Shown in pieces: positions 11,236 to 21,000 of a DNA stretch of 64,000 nucleotides. This stretch comes from Cymbidium sinense (lineage: Eukaryota > Streptophyta > Magnoliopsida > Asparagales > Orchidaceae). Each line of letters begins with the position of its first letter. Position 1 is the first letter of the stretch. Made by a program: the position numbers and the translations under genes. The DNA is taken from assembly GCA_021442155.1 (NCBI GenBank), contig CM038218.1, forward strand, positions 62,276,268-62,340,267. The letters are read 5' to 3'. The notes under the pieces are model-generated. The model was not told the origin of the DNA and did not search any database. It was given only the letters and a program-made list of their open reading frames with translations.

Positions 11236-11880
11236 TTGGCGAGGCGGTCGATGAGTTTCGGATCAATATCTCTCGATGCACACATTGATGCCCTTCTACT
11301 AGCAGAAATGCTCTCGCTTCGTCTTGTATGTCCCATATTTGTACATTTCATGCTTGCATTGGGTATGTTACCCAGAATGTTCATATTACAATTGATCTTT
11401 ATTTGCTTAGATGAAAGTAATGTAATCGTTCTCTTCTTTCTCTGAGTTATGCAGTGCGGCGAAGATGGAAAGCAAGATGTTCATCCGGATATCACTATGA
11501 CGGTGTGTCGAGTGAGTTAATCTTACGCCATTATAGATGTCAACTTGGACACTCTTGTTGGATATTAAATCGAGGCACGGTATTTTATGACTCATTGCCC
11601 AAACCAACCCATAAGAGCATTCTTCACGAGATTGTAAAGAGCTTTTCAAATCGGTTCATCTTTACTTTTTTTCTGGTCCAACTTATTGAAATTTTTTTAT
11701 TTAGATCAAATTACTTGATCTTTAGCTTTTCGGCGATCAAGGAAATGGTCGACATAGTGAGTGGGATACAGTCAAGAAAATAGTGTCAATGGAATGTTTG
11801 TCACCAAATACATAGGCGTGTCGAACCTCCGATTGGTAGACCACAGGATTGGCCAAAGATAATGAATATATTTAGAGTGA
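11236..11880 (+). pseudogene. Ulp1/SENP-like (C48) cysteine protease, broken
   Basis: C48 proteases cleave ubiquitin-like tags; plant MULEs often carry them. Visible pieces in order: SLDAHIDALLLAEMLSLRL (11269-11325), matching the L-x-D-x-HID start of the fold; a GTATGT donor (11326) and a TTATGCAG acceptor (about 11453); CGEDGKQDVHPDIT; then GHSCWILNRGTVFYDSLPKP (11545-11604), holding the His before Trp and the YDSL Asp; then NGMFVTKYI (11788-11814), where the family has DCGMFVTKYIE. The active-site Cys appears replaced (GTCAATGGA in place of Asp-Cys-Gly). Frames differ between pieces, so the gene is dead. Assignment rests on motif order. Confidence 0.65.
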
Positions 11881-13118
11881 GTTCGCTACATTTTGTTTGG
11901 GACTTAAAATCAAGTGAGAACATTATTATTTTGTCGATATAGGATTTTGTTTAATGCATCGTTAGGTGGCTTTGAAGGCGAGCTATTTTTTTTTTGAAGT
12001 GCATAGACACGGGATGATATTTTACTCGCTTTGTTTAACTCCTCTCTCATCTCATATAGTTGAAGTGCATGGACACAGGATGATATTTTATTACGCTTTG
12101 AAGACTCATATGAAGTGCATTACATCGATCGGTGAAGCTCCCAAAGCTAATTCAAGAGCTCTTCTTCAAGATCTGAAGAGATCAATGTGAGGAACTCATC
12201 CTCTCTCTGTTCTGCTTGACTTCTCCTCAAGTCACACAATAGAAGAAGAAGATGACTTGGCATGGAGGTGAATGCAATAAAAGTGATTTTGCCATAAAGT
12301 GTGATTACGCATTGTATATTTTCCTTGAATATTGAGCATTTCCTTGTCATGAATAGTGATTCGCATTGTATATTTTCACATATGATATGGATCTATTTGT
12401 ATTTGATAGTGATGATTGATAATTCTCGGTTCGGTTCCATGAGATGGATCTATAAAAATAACTCTTCAAAATAAGCGAACAATGATTTAGAAGTTCAAAC
12501 ATTAGTCAAGTACCCTTTGAATAAATGCTTAGGTTTTCAAATGGCTCATTGTTTGTTTTATGATTAATATGATATATTTAGTTGATATGTAGTGTAGTTA
12601 TATCTGTGATGATTTAATGAAGTAGTGTGGTTTGTTGCAGCTATTTATATTTTTTATATTTCTGATTGTGAGGTAAATGTTGATTAGTAATTCTATTTAC
12701 TAGGATAGATTGTTGCTTAATTGTGCTTAACATGTCGTACTTTTTCTCACTTTGAACATATTTATGAGCTGAATTTATGCTTTGTCACATTAGGATTGAT
12801 ATTGGATGATGTTAATGATTAATACATTTTGGAGTGGGGCTTTTTTTCTTGAGTTAAATCAAAATCGAAATCATTGATTTGAACAATTATATAAATTAAG
12901 CCTCTTATGAATCTATTCGAGTTTAAGAAAACTTCATTTTATGGTAACTCGAAATATTGAGAATTTCTATTATTCATGTGCATATATATTTTAAATTTTA
13001 GATATTAGTTCAATGATTTGAAGAAGTTATATATAATAAATTTTTTTTTAATTTATCGGCTTTAGAGGCTTAATTTATTGATTCTGAGTCAATTGTTTAT
13101 AATAGATTATAATATATC
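11881..13118. other. MULE interior, no supported gene
   Basis: AT-rich. A short imperfect duplication occurs at about 11998-12025 and 12061-12090 (GAAGTGCATAGACACGGGATG / GAAGTGCATGGACACAGGATG). Open frames are short and unlike known proteins. The right-hand minisatellite begins at about 13120. Confidence 0.5.
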
Positions 13119-13797
13119 CTTTCAATATATACATAATCATAAGGAGTTGGAAAAAAACCTACAAAAAGATCAAAAAAAGGTGCACGTACCCTCCAAATAG
13201 GTACACTGATGTATGCACTAAACACGAAACCACCAAACCATCAAATGCTTCCTCGCAAATCGTAATCCTAAGGAGTTGGCAAAAAAAACTGGAAAAAAGG
13301 GTAAAAAATGGTCTGTACCCTCCAAAGAGGTACACAGGGTATAGATACAAAATACACACCCAAAATCACCCAAATTGACATCAAATGTTTCCATTATAAT
13401 GTTCTAAACATAATCCTAAGGAGTCGCCAAAAAACTGGAAAAAGGGTAAAAATGGTCACCTCCAAAAGGTACACAGTATATATGCAAAATACCCACCCGT
13501 AATCACCAAGTCGACATCAAATGCTTCCATTATAATGTTCTAAACATAATCCTGAGGAGTTGGCAAAAAAAACTGGAAAAAAGGGTAAAAAATGGTCTGT
13601 ACCCTCCAAAGAGGTACACAGGGTACAGATGCAAAATACCCACCCAAAATCACCCAAACTGACATCAAATGCTTCCATTATAATGTTCTAAACATAATCC
13701 TAAGGAGTTGGCCAAAAAAACCTAGAAAAAAGGGTAAAAAATGATCTGTACCCTCCAAAGAGGTACATAGGGTACAGATGCAAACTATCTTATTACT
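13119..13797 (-). repeat. MULE right minisatellite, part 1 (reversed unit)
   Basis: About five units of the 6.8-9.2 kb repeat in opposite orientation, with the words ACATAATCCTAAGGAGTTGG and CCTCCAAAGAGGTACACAGG. These copies are more uniform than the left ones and keep GTACCCTCCAAAGAGGTACA, so they may be a younger amplification. The block ends at the truncated 3' side of the transposase. Confidence 0.93.
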
Positions 13798-13799
13798 AT

Positions 13800-14792
13800 T
13801 AAAGCAATGAACCTTGGAAGGAGCTTTCTTTGAAATATGCCATTGGCACAACCTATGATGAGTATGCAATACAATTTCAATAGCTCTCACCATAGATCTT
13901 GATCAATATGTATAGGATGTCATATTCATCAACCAAGAAAAGTTTGGAATAGCCATGAGAATGACTCAATTGTCTCTTCTGATAAAAAAGCTACTCCAAA
14001 TAATACATTTTGCCAGTAATGATTCACTCCAACAAGAGGGGCACAAATGAGATTATATTTATTGAGTCGATAGCTTGTATCAAAAATTATCACATCCCCA
14101 AAACAATCATATTCTATCCTAGACATGCCATTACAAAAAAAACTTACTAAGCAATCCGACTCATCAACTTGCACATCCCATGCAAACATCCCATCCGATG
14201 CTTGCTCCTTAAACAATCAGATAATGCATTACCATCATCATTTGCAATCCTCGATCTTTTATCTTTCTCAATAAAATTGAAAGCATCTCTTTTGGTGAAC
14301 CCGTTATTCTCTACGCCGCCAACTTCCTCGCTAGATAAATTAATGCATCGTTGCTAATACCGCCTCTCACATCGTCTTCAACACGACGCCTTTTCATCGC
14401 TAATGACTGTGATCTAAGATGTAGTCGTGTGCCAAAGAATGATTATGACTTTCAGATATTTTAATCCCCAATTCCCTCCAAATCAACAGAGAATCTAATC
14501 ATGGCTGACAACCAGCTTCAGATCAACTTTTGAGTTATTTAGATCGGCAGACTTCTTCCCACCAGCTTTTGCACATAAAATCTTTTGATTTCAATTTCTT
14601 TGAGTTTGGCCAATAACTAGTATGGTCCTTCCAACACCGAAGCCAATTTGATGTATAGTCATAAAGAGTTGCATATGCCTCGCTTTCATTCAACAGTGGT
14701 GCCTGTGAGTTTCTCCAAATATGAGTCATTGACGATTTACTCGTAATGTGATACAAAAATATGTTAGAAAATATAGATGGAAAATTAACCAC
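13800..14792 (-). pseudogene. FAR1/FHY3-type MULE transposase, truncated
   Basis: Read on the minus strand. A FAR1-like DNA-binding domain comes first: NESEAYATLYDYTSNW, SKDFMCKSWWEEV, and SESHNHSLA near 14440 (the HNH signature). A linker follows with VGGVENNGFTKRDAFNFIEK (about 14265-14325). The MULE transposase core then appears: WDVQVDESDCLVSFF, FGDVIIFDTSYRLNKYN (first catalytic Asp, about 14060-14110) and GVNHYWQNVLFGVAFLSEET. Near 13900 a HIDQD piece fits the second Asp, then HHRLCQWHISKKAPSK (C-x2-W-H). The third acidic residue and the C-terminus are missing, because the minisatellite starts at 13797. Frameshifts and stops separate the pieces. It is the likely former transposase of this element. 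Confidence 0.85.
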
Positions 14793-16370
14793 CCATAAAC
14801 AACCCTAAACTGCCATCAAATACTTCCATTATAATGCCCTAAACATAATCATAAGAAGTTGGCCAAAAAAAAACTGGAAAAGAATATCAAAAAAGGTCTG
14901 TACCCTCCAAAGAGGTACACAGGGTACAGATGCACTAAACCACCCAGAAACCACCCAAACTGCCATCAAATGCTTCATTTGCAATGTTCTAAACATAATC
15001 ATAAGAAATTGGGAAAAAAACATGTGAAAAAAGGTCAAAATTGATCTGTACCCTTCAAAGAGGTACAGGTACGATGCACTAAACCACCCAAAACGCCATC
15101 AAATGCTTCCTGTAATGTTCTAAACATAATCATAAGAAGTTGGCAAAAAAAATATGAAAAATGTCAAAATTGATCAGACTCCAAAGGTACAGGCATAATG
15201 CACTAAACCACCCGTAAACCACCCAAACCATCAAAAATGCTTCCTTGCAATGTTCTAAACATAATCATAAGAAGTTGGGAAAAAACATGTGAAAAAAAGG
15301 TCCACTGATCTCCAAAGAGGTACACGATGCAAAACACCCACCCAAAACCACCCAAACTGCCATCAAATGCTTCCATTATAATGCTCTATACATAATCATA
15401 AGGAGTTGGAAAAAAAAAAAGATCAAATTGATCTCATTCTCCAAAGAGACGTGAGTAAACTAAACTACCCAGAAATAACCCTAAACTGCCATCAAATGCT
15501 TCCATTACAATGCCCTAAACATAATCATAAGGAGTTGGCAAAAAAAAACTGGAAAAGAAGATCAAAAAGGTCTCAATTCTCCAAAGAGGTACACAGATAA
15601 GATGCACTAAACTACCAAACCACCAAATCCATCAAATGCTTCCTTTGAATGTTTCTAAACATAATCATAAGAAGTTGTAAAAAACATGTGAAAAGTCCAA
15701 AATTGATCCCTTCTCCAAAGAGGTACACAGGGTATAAGATGCACTAAACCACCCACAAACCACCCAAACTGCCATCAAATGCTTCCTTTGCAATGTTCTA
15801 AACATAATCATAAGAAGTTGGGAAAAAAAAAAAAAAAAATTGATCTCTCCAAAGAGGCACTGTAAAACCACCCAAAACTACCCAAATCCATCAAATGCTT
15901 CCTTTGCCTATATAAATCATGGAGTTGGCAAAAAACCTGAAAAGAAGATCAAAATGACCTCCAAAGAGGTACATATGTTCACTAAACCCACCCAAAATCA
16001 CCTAAACAATCTCCAAATGCTTCCTTTGCAATGTCTAAACATAATCATAAGTTGAAAAAACATGTGAAAAAGTCAAATTGATCTGTACTCCAAAGAGGTA
16101 CAGATGCACTAAAACCACCGAAACCACCCAACCATCAAATGCTTCCTGCAATGTTCTAAATATAATCATAAGAAGTTGGGAAAAACATGTGAAAAAAGAT
16201 CAATCTAATTCCGAACAAAGTGTACGATGCACTAAACCACCAAAACCACCCAAACCGCCATCAAATGCTTATTTGCAATGTTCTAAACATAATCATAAGA
16301 AGTTGGGAAAAAATATGAAAAAAAGGTCAAAATTGATGATTCCAAAGATATATACAGATGCAAAATAACA
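14793..16370 (-). repeat. MULE right minisatellite, part 2 (reversed unit)
   Basis: About 12-13 reversed units with the words TCTAAACATAATCATAAGAA, GTTGGGAAAAAAACATGTG and CTCCAAAGAGGTACA...GATGCACTAAACCACCC. Units are more eroded than in part 1. Together with part 1 and the left array, the two halves of the MULE could pair over about 2.4 kb. Confidence 0.93.
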
Positions 16371-16659
16371 CTCAAAATTAAATATTCGACAAAAAACATC
16401 CAAATTGCTTCTAATTGAAGTAATGAACATATTTCTAGATGAACAAGAATATCACTAATAAACCAGAAAAAATGCACGGAAGCATTACCGATGAATTTGT
16501 ATTTAATATTCTCAACTAAAATAGTTATTTCTTCAACGTCCATCTGTCTTTAGTTAAAAGGAGATGAGATTTTCATATCTCTCTCTCACGCTTAAAAACT
16601 AACTCAACCCTAAATGCCTATATTTTTTTAAATTCCTCCCAAGATTCGAACGAAACGAG
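16371..16659. other. MULE right subterminal region, no gene
   Basis: Non-repetitive AT-rich stretch between the last minisatellite unit and the terminal inverted repeat. No convincing frame or signal is seen. TAAATGCCTATATTTTTTTAAATTCC at about 16609 is a possible AT-rich promoter-like stretch, not assigned. Confidence 0.4.
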
Positions 16660-16804
16660 CGGCCGCCGTGAAATGTATTTACAACGCCTGCTATCAACGT
16701 TATCCGCTGCCGGAAAGCCGCCCGTTATCTCGCTAATCGGTAAACGGGAAAACCGACATACGTCATAGTCCGCACAAGCTGTGCGACTGACGTTATATTT
16801 TCTC
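16660..16804 (-). repeat. MULE right terminal inverted repeat
   Basis: Read inward from 16804: GAGAAAATATAACGTC, then CGCACAGCTTGTGCGGAC, then ACGGGCGGCTTTCCGGCAGC about 80-95 bases in. This mirrors the left end in content and order with moderate divergence and a shorter palindromic stem. Confidence 0.85.
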
Positions 16805-16813
16805 GTTCAACAG
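16805..16813. repeat. MULE target-site duplication, right (GTTCAACAG)
   Basis: GTTCAACAG directly follows the terminal TTTTCTC and matches the left ATTCAACAG at 8 of 9 positions. Confidence 0.85.
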
Positions 16814-17497
16814 TTGCTCAAAATCAGTTGGTAAGAAATGACCTGTCAGTAGTTGTTTCATTCGTTTCCAACTCCTTACATGTATTTTTTTTATCACGGC
16901 GTCGCATTTGTAAGAGTTGATTCCACCATGCAGCAGTGCCGCCCTTTAGTTGCATACTACAAGTCGCACTTACTTCTGAGGTTGGATCTCCATATAATTG
17001 AAGAAATTTTCTACCGATTGTTCCCAATCCAAGCAATCTTCCATGTGCAGATGTCCCTGAAAAATTGGAATATCGACTTTCGGTTTATATTCAAATGAAC
17101 GATTCATTTCATACCTAGCTTATCTCACAATGCGACGCACATTTCCTCTTGATCAGACATCTTCCTCGCAATCAGGGTCAAAAACTTCAGTCTGTCGTTG
17201 TTCCTCCTCCTCAATTTCGAATTCGTCATTCCTCCGATGATTCTCTTGATTTCTCCAAAATCCTCGTCACCGGCCTTCTAATTCTGTGTGAAACGAGTTA
17301 ATGCCCTTTCCATCTGGGTTCGATATACGAATCTCTCCAATATTCAATGATTGTAGCTCTTGTCGCACTTCTCTGGTAAACTTTCTGAATTCGTCGACTA
17401 GATCATCTACTCGAGTTTCTAGTCTTTGATGTGTTGCCAAAAGGGCATCAAGGGTCCGATCGTCGTCCGCAACCCCTCGCTTGCTTCCCTTCAGCAT
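16814..17497 (-). pseudogene. Chromovirus gag, 5' part (element D)
   Basis: On the minus strand a frame begins MLKGSKRGVADDDRTLDALL at 17497. A predicted coiled segment follows (ETRVDDLVDEFRKFTREVRQ), as in element 1, where EVIDEFKRFTREVRQELQ is readable near 56070. Further on, MQLKGGTAAWWNQLLQMRRR (about 16890-16950) is the conserved gag core, and HFLPTDFEQ sits at the very end in another frame. The copy stops at the MULE junction. AGAGCAG just before the ATG fits the end of the PBS. Frameshifts show decay. Confidence 0.8.
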
Positions 17498-18094
17498 CTG
17501 CTCTAGCTTTTATAAATTTTATGTTGTCAAATATCCAAAGCACGTTTATATCCTTGTATTTGCATTCTTAGATATTTTCAGCAAAAGATATTGATACAAG
17601 TCATTTCACCATTTTTTACTTTCCTCGTACACTTTCAGACGTTGTCTATTACCAATTTCATCATCTTTTTGTTGATATTTCTTAGTTTAGCTGGATAAAA
17701 AGATAGCAACGATGAAGTTGGATCAAACAAAGTAGCTTTACACTGACTTGCACGAAGAAGAAGAAGAAGAAGAGTGAAAAACATAAATATGAGTTCTTAT
17801 CTTACTATTGAAAAAGTTGTCTGGCGAAAGTTTCTTTAGTTAGTTACAATAGCCCTTTATATGTATCATCCCATCATTGTTAGAGAAAACAGAAAGCTAA
17901 AAAAGGTTAATAAAGATACTTAATAATATTATTAAAATAAGGAATACTAAATCTAGTAATTTAATTGATGGTGATAAAGGAAGGTGACAAGTTGAGTAGT
18001 ATTTGGATATAACGAACTCAGTGGTTGCATCAGTTTGCTCCGTACAAAGAATTTGTCTTAAGTTCTCGAAGTTCAATAGTAGCTTCATCTAACA
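17498..18094 (-). mobile_element. LTR-like segment between integrase end and gag (element D)
   Basis: Non-coding. It lies upstream of gag and downstream of an integrase end in the same orientation, the place of an LTR. On the minus strand it has CATATAAAGGGCTATTG (a TATA-like box, about 17845-17862), then a CTTCTTCTTCTTCTT run (17757-17774). Before gag it shows a decayed primer site of which AGAGCA remains. LTR ends could not be fixed, and no second copy is in the window. Confidence 0.45.
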
Positions 18095-18440
18095 CAATAT
18101 TGATAAATGTTAGAAACATTGAATGCGGATGAAATGCTAAGATCAAGTGGCAAATCTATAGCATAAGCATTATCATCAATCCATTGCAAGATGGGAAACA
18201 GTCTAAGTTTTCTGGGTTTTAATTTGTTAAAAATGCCCAAAGGAAAATGTTCCTTAATCAAATCATGATAAGGTTGCCTTCATTGAATATCTTCTGGAGG
18301 TGCTGAAGATCCACTTGCTATTTGTAACTCGTGTTTGCATGGTTTATATCGTCCTTAACATGGTGAAGCATTTCAGTAAAGTTGTGGACTAAGTTAGAAG
18401 CTAATATGCTTATAGTCTTAGGAATTACTACAAGATCAAC
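18095..18440 (-). pseudogene. Chromovirus integrase C-terminus (element D)
   Basis: The minus strand reads EHFPLGIFNKLKPRKLRLFP then DDNAYAIDLPLDLSISSAFN and VSNIYQY (about 18253-18100). This is the GPF/Y-type module after the integrase core of Ty3/gypsy elements (usual pattern FPxG..KKL..RxxGPF..L..I.DNAY..DLP...ISxxFNVxDL). Upstream, NHANTSYK then a stop then QVDLQ fits the preceding helix. The catalytic core is absent. No chromodomain could be read downstream. Confidence 0.75.
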
Positions 18441-18807
18441 TGTGGTTAAGAAGTTTAGTGTAAACCATGGATTAAAAAATTAGATCGGACTGACCGATTT
18501 TATTGGTTTAACCGTGAACTAATCAACCAACCGATTCAAATAACCAGTAAAACTAATTTTGTAGGTAACCAAGCTGAAGCAACTAGAATCGCCAGTTCAA
18601 CTGATGAGCCGGGGTCGATTCTTTCAACTCGCCTGGTTAGAAAAACTTTTAATAATCATTGATGTAAGATTAGATGGCGAATATCACTCTAAAAATACTT
18701 TACTTATCTTGATTTCTAGCTCGCTATTTCATTCTCCACTCCACTTGAAGAAGAGATGAACCATATGTCGCAGCTCCCAAAGCCAACTACCTAGGCTCGA
18801 AACTTTC
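18441..18807. other. Unassigned spacer
   Basis: No gene is seen. At 18480-18640 ACCGATTTTATTGGTTTAACC and related ACCGATT/AACCAG words recur in both orientations, a composition common in small non-autonomous plant repeats. I cannot name a family. Confidence 0.4.
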
Positions 18808-19155
18808 AGGGTCTGTTTGGTACCACGTTTCGTCCACGGCGTAGTTGAAATCGCGCGACTCGTTTGTTTCGCCAAATTTGGAAGGCTGGCCTTGGCTACT
18901 CTTTCAAGGGTGAAGGATTATTATCCAAATTACCCTTCCGCTTAGCCTCATGCCGAAGGATTGTTCTGCCCATGACAAAAACTATTTTTCTTCTCGTCAC
19001 ATCTGATCTCTTCAGATCTCGCCTTCTTCTTCTTCGATCTCCTCATTCTCTCTACTATCACAGTACTGTGTGCATCTCGTTTGCTTCTGGCTTTCGTTTC
19101 GCACCTGCCTATTGCCGACTTCATTCGTCTTCCATAAATCTCTTTGTGCAGGTAA
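18808..19155 (+). pseudogene. First-exon-like host sequence cut by element A
   Basis: This is the left flank of the 19 kb retrotransposon. It is rich in CT runs (CTTCTTCTTCTTCGATCTCC), like plant 5' untranslated leaders, and ends CTCTTTGTGCAG|GTAAGCCTC, a strong donor-like site. On the far side of the element (38241) the sequence resumes after the duplicated GCCTC with T-rich, intron-like DNA. I infer a gene or pseudogene whose first intron took the insertion a few bases past the donor. A frame at 18864-19166 encodes no known domain. The left border is set at AGGGTCTGTTTGG, which might be a transposon end. Confidence 0.4.
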
Positions 19156-19160
19156 GCCTC
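19156..19160. repeat. Element A target-site duplication, left (GCCTC)
   Basis: GCCTC immediately precedes the LTR start TGTTGACC. The same five bases follow the 3' LTR end CCCACA at 38241-38245. Confidence 0.9.
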
Positions 19161-20014
19161 TGTTGACCTCCACATATGTGTCATAAGTCAAGTTAGGCCT
19201 ACAAATCGAATTCGACGGATTTGAGTAGTGCTTAAATCGGCTCAAAATGCGGGCGTCGAAAACGAAGCGACGACCGATCGAGCGGACTTCGTCGTCGCAT
19301 TCAGAGCGTCGAAATTGCTCAGAATAGAAATATTGCATAATCTAAAGATCAACCGCTCAAACGATCGAGCTATCAATGTGTCGACACGCATACCAGAGTC
19401 GGAAAGCTACGATGATGTCTGAACAATCTCCGTTAATGAAATTGGTCAAGCTGTTAACTTCAAAACATCGAAAAATATCAAATGAGACTTTCCACGCTCA
19501 ATTCGGATGACTTTGTGCAAATGTCGAATAATAGTGGCAAGACGCATAAATCGATCGAAATACGCGGGGCGTCCAAAATCAACTCAAATGACCTCCGTCG
19601 ATGACGGACTTCTCCATCCATGTAAAGCGGTTAGAATATAAATATTGTACGACTTGATAATCAACCAATCATCAGTTCAGCGTCGCGCATATCGCCATAA
19701 ATGAAGCCGGCAAACGACCTCCGTTCGTGAAATTAATTGCACCGTTAGCTTTGACACATCAAAAATTTATCAAATAAGACTGTTTGCACTCAATTTGGAT
19801 GAGTCTGCATAAATATCGAGCGGTCAAAGCGTCGTATTTTGGTAGTGACTGATTTGACGAAACGACGACTTAGATTCGAAATAAAGCTGCCGTTCGTTGA
19901 ACATGAATAACGCCTTGATATATATATATATATATATTATATATATCTAATATATTAAAGCGTAAAATTCAATTTAATGTCGATTTAAAAATCTTAACCC
20001 TAACCTAAATCCAT

Positions 20015-20036
20015 AAAATCCACTATAATAAACCCG
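20015..20036 (+). promoter_or_regulatory. LTR core promoter candidate (TATA-like)
   Basis: CCACTATAATAAACCCGG sits between the AT-rich U3 and a strongly pyrimidine-rich stretch (20045-20570), as in plant promoters. The 3' LTR has CCACTATAGTAAACCCGG at 34890, and the solo LTR has a better TATA (CTATAAATACC, minus strand, about 44188-44200) at a comparable place. If used, about 3.3 kb of LTR would form a long untranslated leader. Confidence 0.5.
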
Positions 20037-20336
20037 GTGACCCCTCTCCTATTCTGGCTTGCTCGGTCACGGCCGAAGGAAGTCCTCTCCACTCGTTCGA
20101 TCCGAACGGCGTCCCTCCCCTTCCACACGCTCCGTCTCCTCCCTCCACGCGCGGTTCGAACGGCAACTACTCCCGCTCTCGGCTCGGCCAACCGTTCCCT
20201 CCTCCTCAAGCAAATGGGTACTCCCTCTCTTCTTTGCGTTTTTTCTCGTGGCCGCTTCTAAACCGCAAGGAAAAAAGAGAAAAAAAAAGGGGCAACTCTT
20301 CTTTCTCCTCTCCGATTCCTCTGCTCCTCCAAAACC

Positions 20337-20612
20337 GAGAAAGTAAGCTTCTTGCTCTTCCCCTTTCCTTTCTTCTTTCTTTTCTTCTGCTCTTCTTCAA
20401 TTTTCCTTTTCTCAATTTCTTGCTTTCTCTCACAAATCCAAAAATCCTTCCCCCTCGCCCTTACAAATCCAGATTTCATCTCTTTACGTTACCCTTAATC
20501 CGAAATTCCCTTATTTTCCCCTCAATTTCATCAAAATCTAAAATCAACTTTCAAAAACCCTGATTTTCCTAATCCAAAAATTTCCTCATTTGACTTAATC
20601 TGAATTTCAGAT
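20337..20612 (+). other. Possible intron in the LTR leader
   Basis: ACCGAGAAAGTAAGCTT has a GTAAG donor, and TCTGAATTTCAG at about 20601-20612 has an acceptor after a pyrimidine-rich run. The 3' LTR keeps GAGAATGTAAGCTT (about 35150) and a CAG after AAAAAT (about 35453). Ogre-type elements are known to be spliced, but usually elsewhere; this is inference only. Confidence 0.3.
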
Positions 20613-20639
20613 TCTGCTTAGTCGAAATCTAAAAATTTC

Positions 20640-21000
20640 GCTTGTCGGGAAGAACACGCAGTTCTTCTTTCGATTTTCGTGTCTCATCATTATCCTTCCA
20701 ATCTTTTGCCATGAATCGAAGGAAGCAATACCGTCGAGGTGGGTTCTTCTTCGATTTTCGTCCGCATTACCTCTTCAAATTCGCCATGCGGGAACACCGT
20801 CAGAGATAGGTTCTTCTTTCAATTTGTTGCTTGCATCACCTTTCCAATCTTCGCTCGGAAAGCACAGTTAAGCGGGTTCTTCTTTTCGATTTCCGCTCGC
20901 ACTCTTTGCATTACATTCCAATTTTCTCTTAAACCGGAGGCAACCGTGAGGTTCTTCTCTTGGTTCTGCATATCAACCATCTTTTTGCCTATCTTTGAGC
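20640..21000 (+). repeat. LTR tandem repeat, about 80-85 bp, 4 units
   Basis: Units contain GGAAGCAA(C/T)ACCGTC, GGTTCTTCTTTCGATTTTCG and GCATTACCTTTCCAATCTTC. The 3' LTR has three to four matching units (35470-35760). The LTR of element B has the same unit reversed at 52740-52990. No gene. Confidence 0.8.

Larger units (their letters stand above)
6413..16804. mobile_element. 10.4 kb Mutator-like element with FAR1-type transposase and C48 protease remnants
   Basis: The ends are inverted: GAGAAAATATTACGTC on the left, GAGAAAATATAACGTC read from the right. They are flanked by 9-bp duplications with one mismatch. A second shared block, GGGCGGCTTTCCGGC, lies about 100 bp inside each end. The element contains a left hairpin minisatellite (6.8-9.23 kb), a C48-like peptidase region on + (to 11.88 kb), an AT-rich gap, and the same minisatellite reversed (13.12-13.8 and 14.77-16.37 kb) around a minus-strand transposase remnant. 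MULEs with Ulp1-like proteases are known (Kaonashi type in Arabidopsis, CUMULE in melon). Here both genes are broken, so the copy is not autonomous. Confidence 0.88.

Noticed and set aside
17745..17780. GAA microsatellite as a regulatory element
   Set aside because: Five to six units only, in an LTR-like segment; nothing else supports a function.
19999..20563. Arg-rich and Ser/Pro-rich frames up to 109 codons
   Set aside because: Within the LTR leader of element A; not conserved in the 3' LTR.
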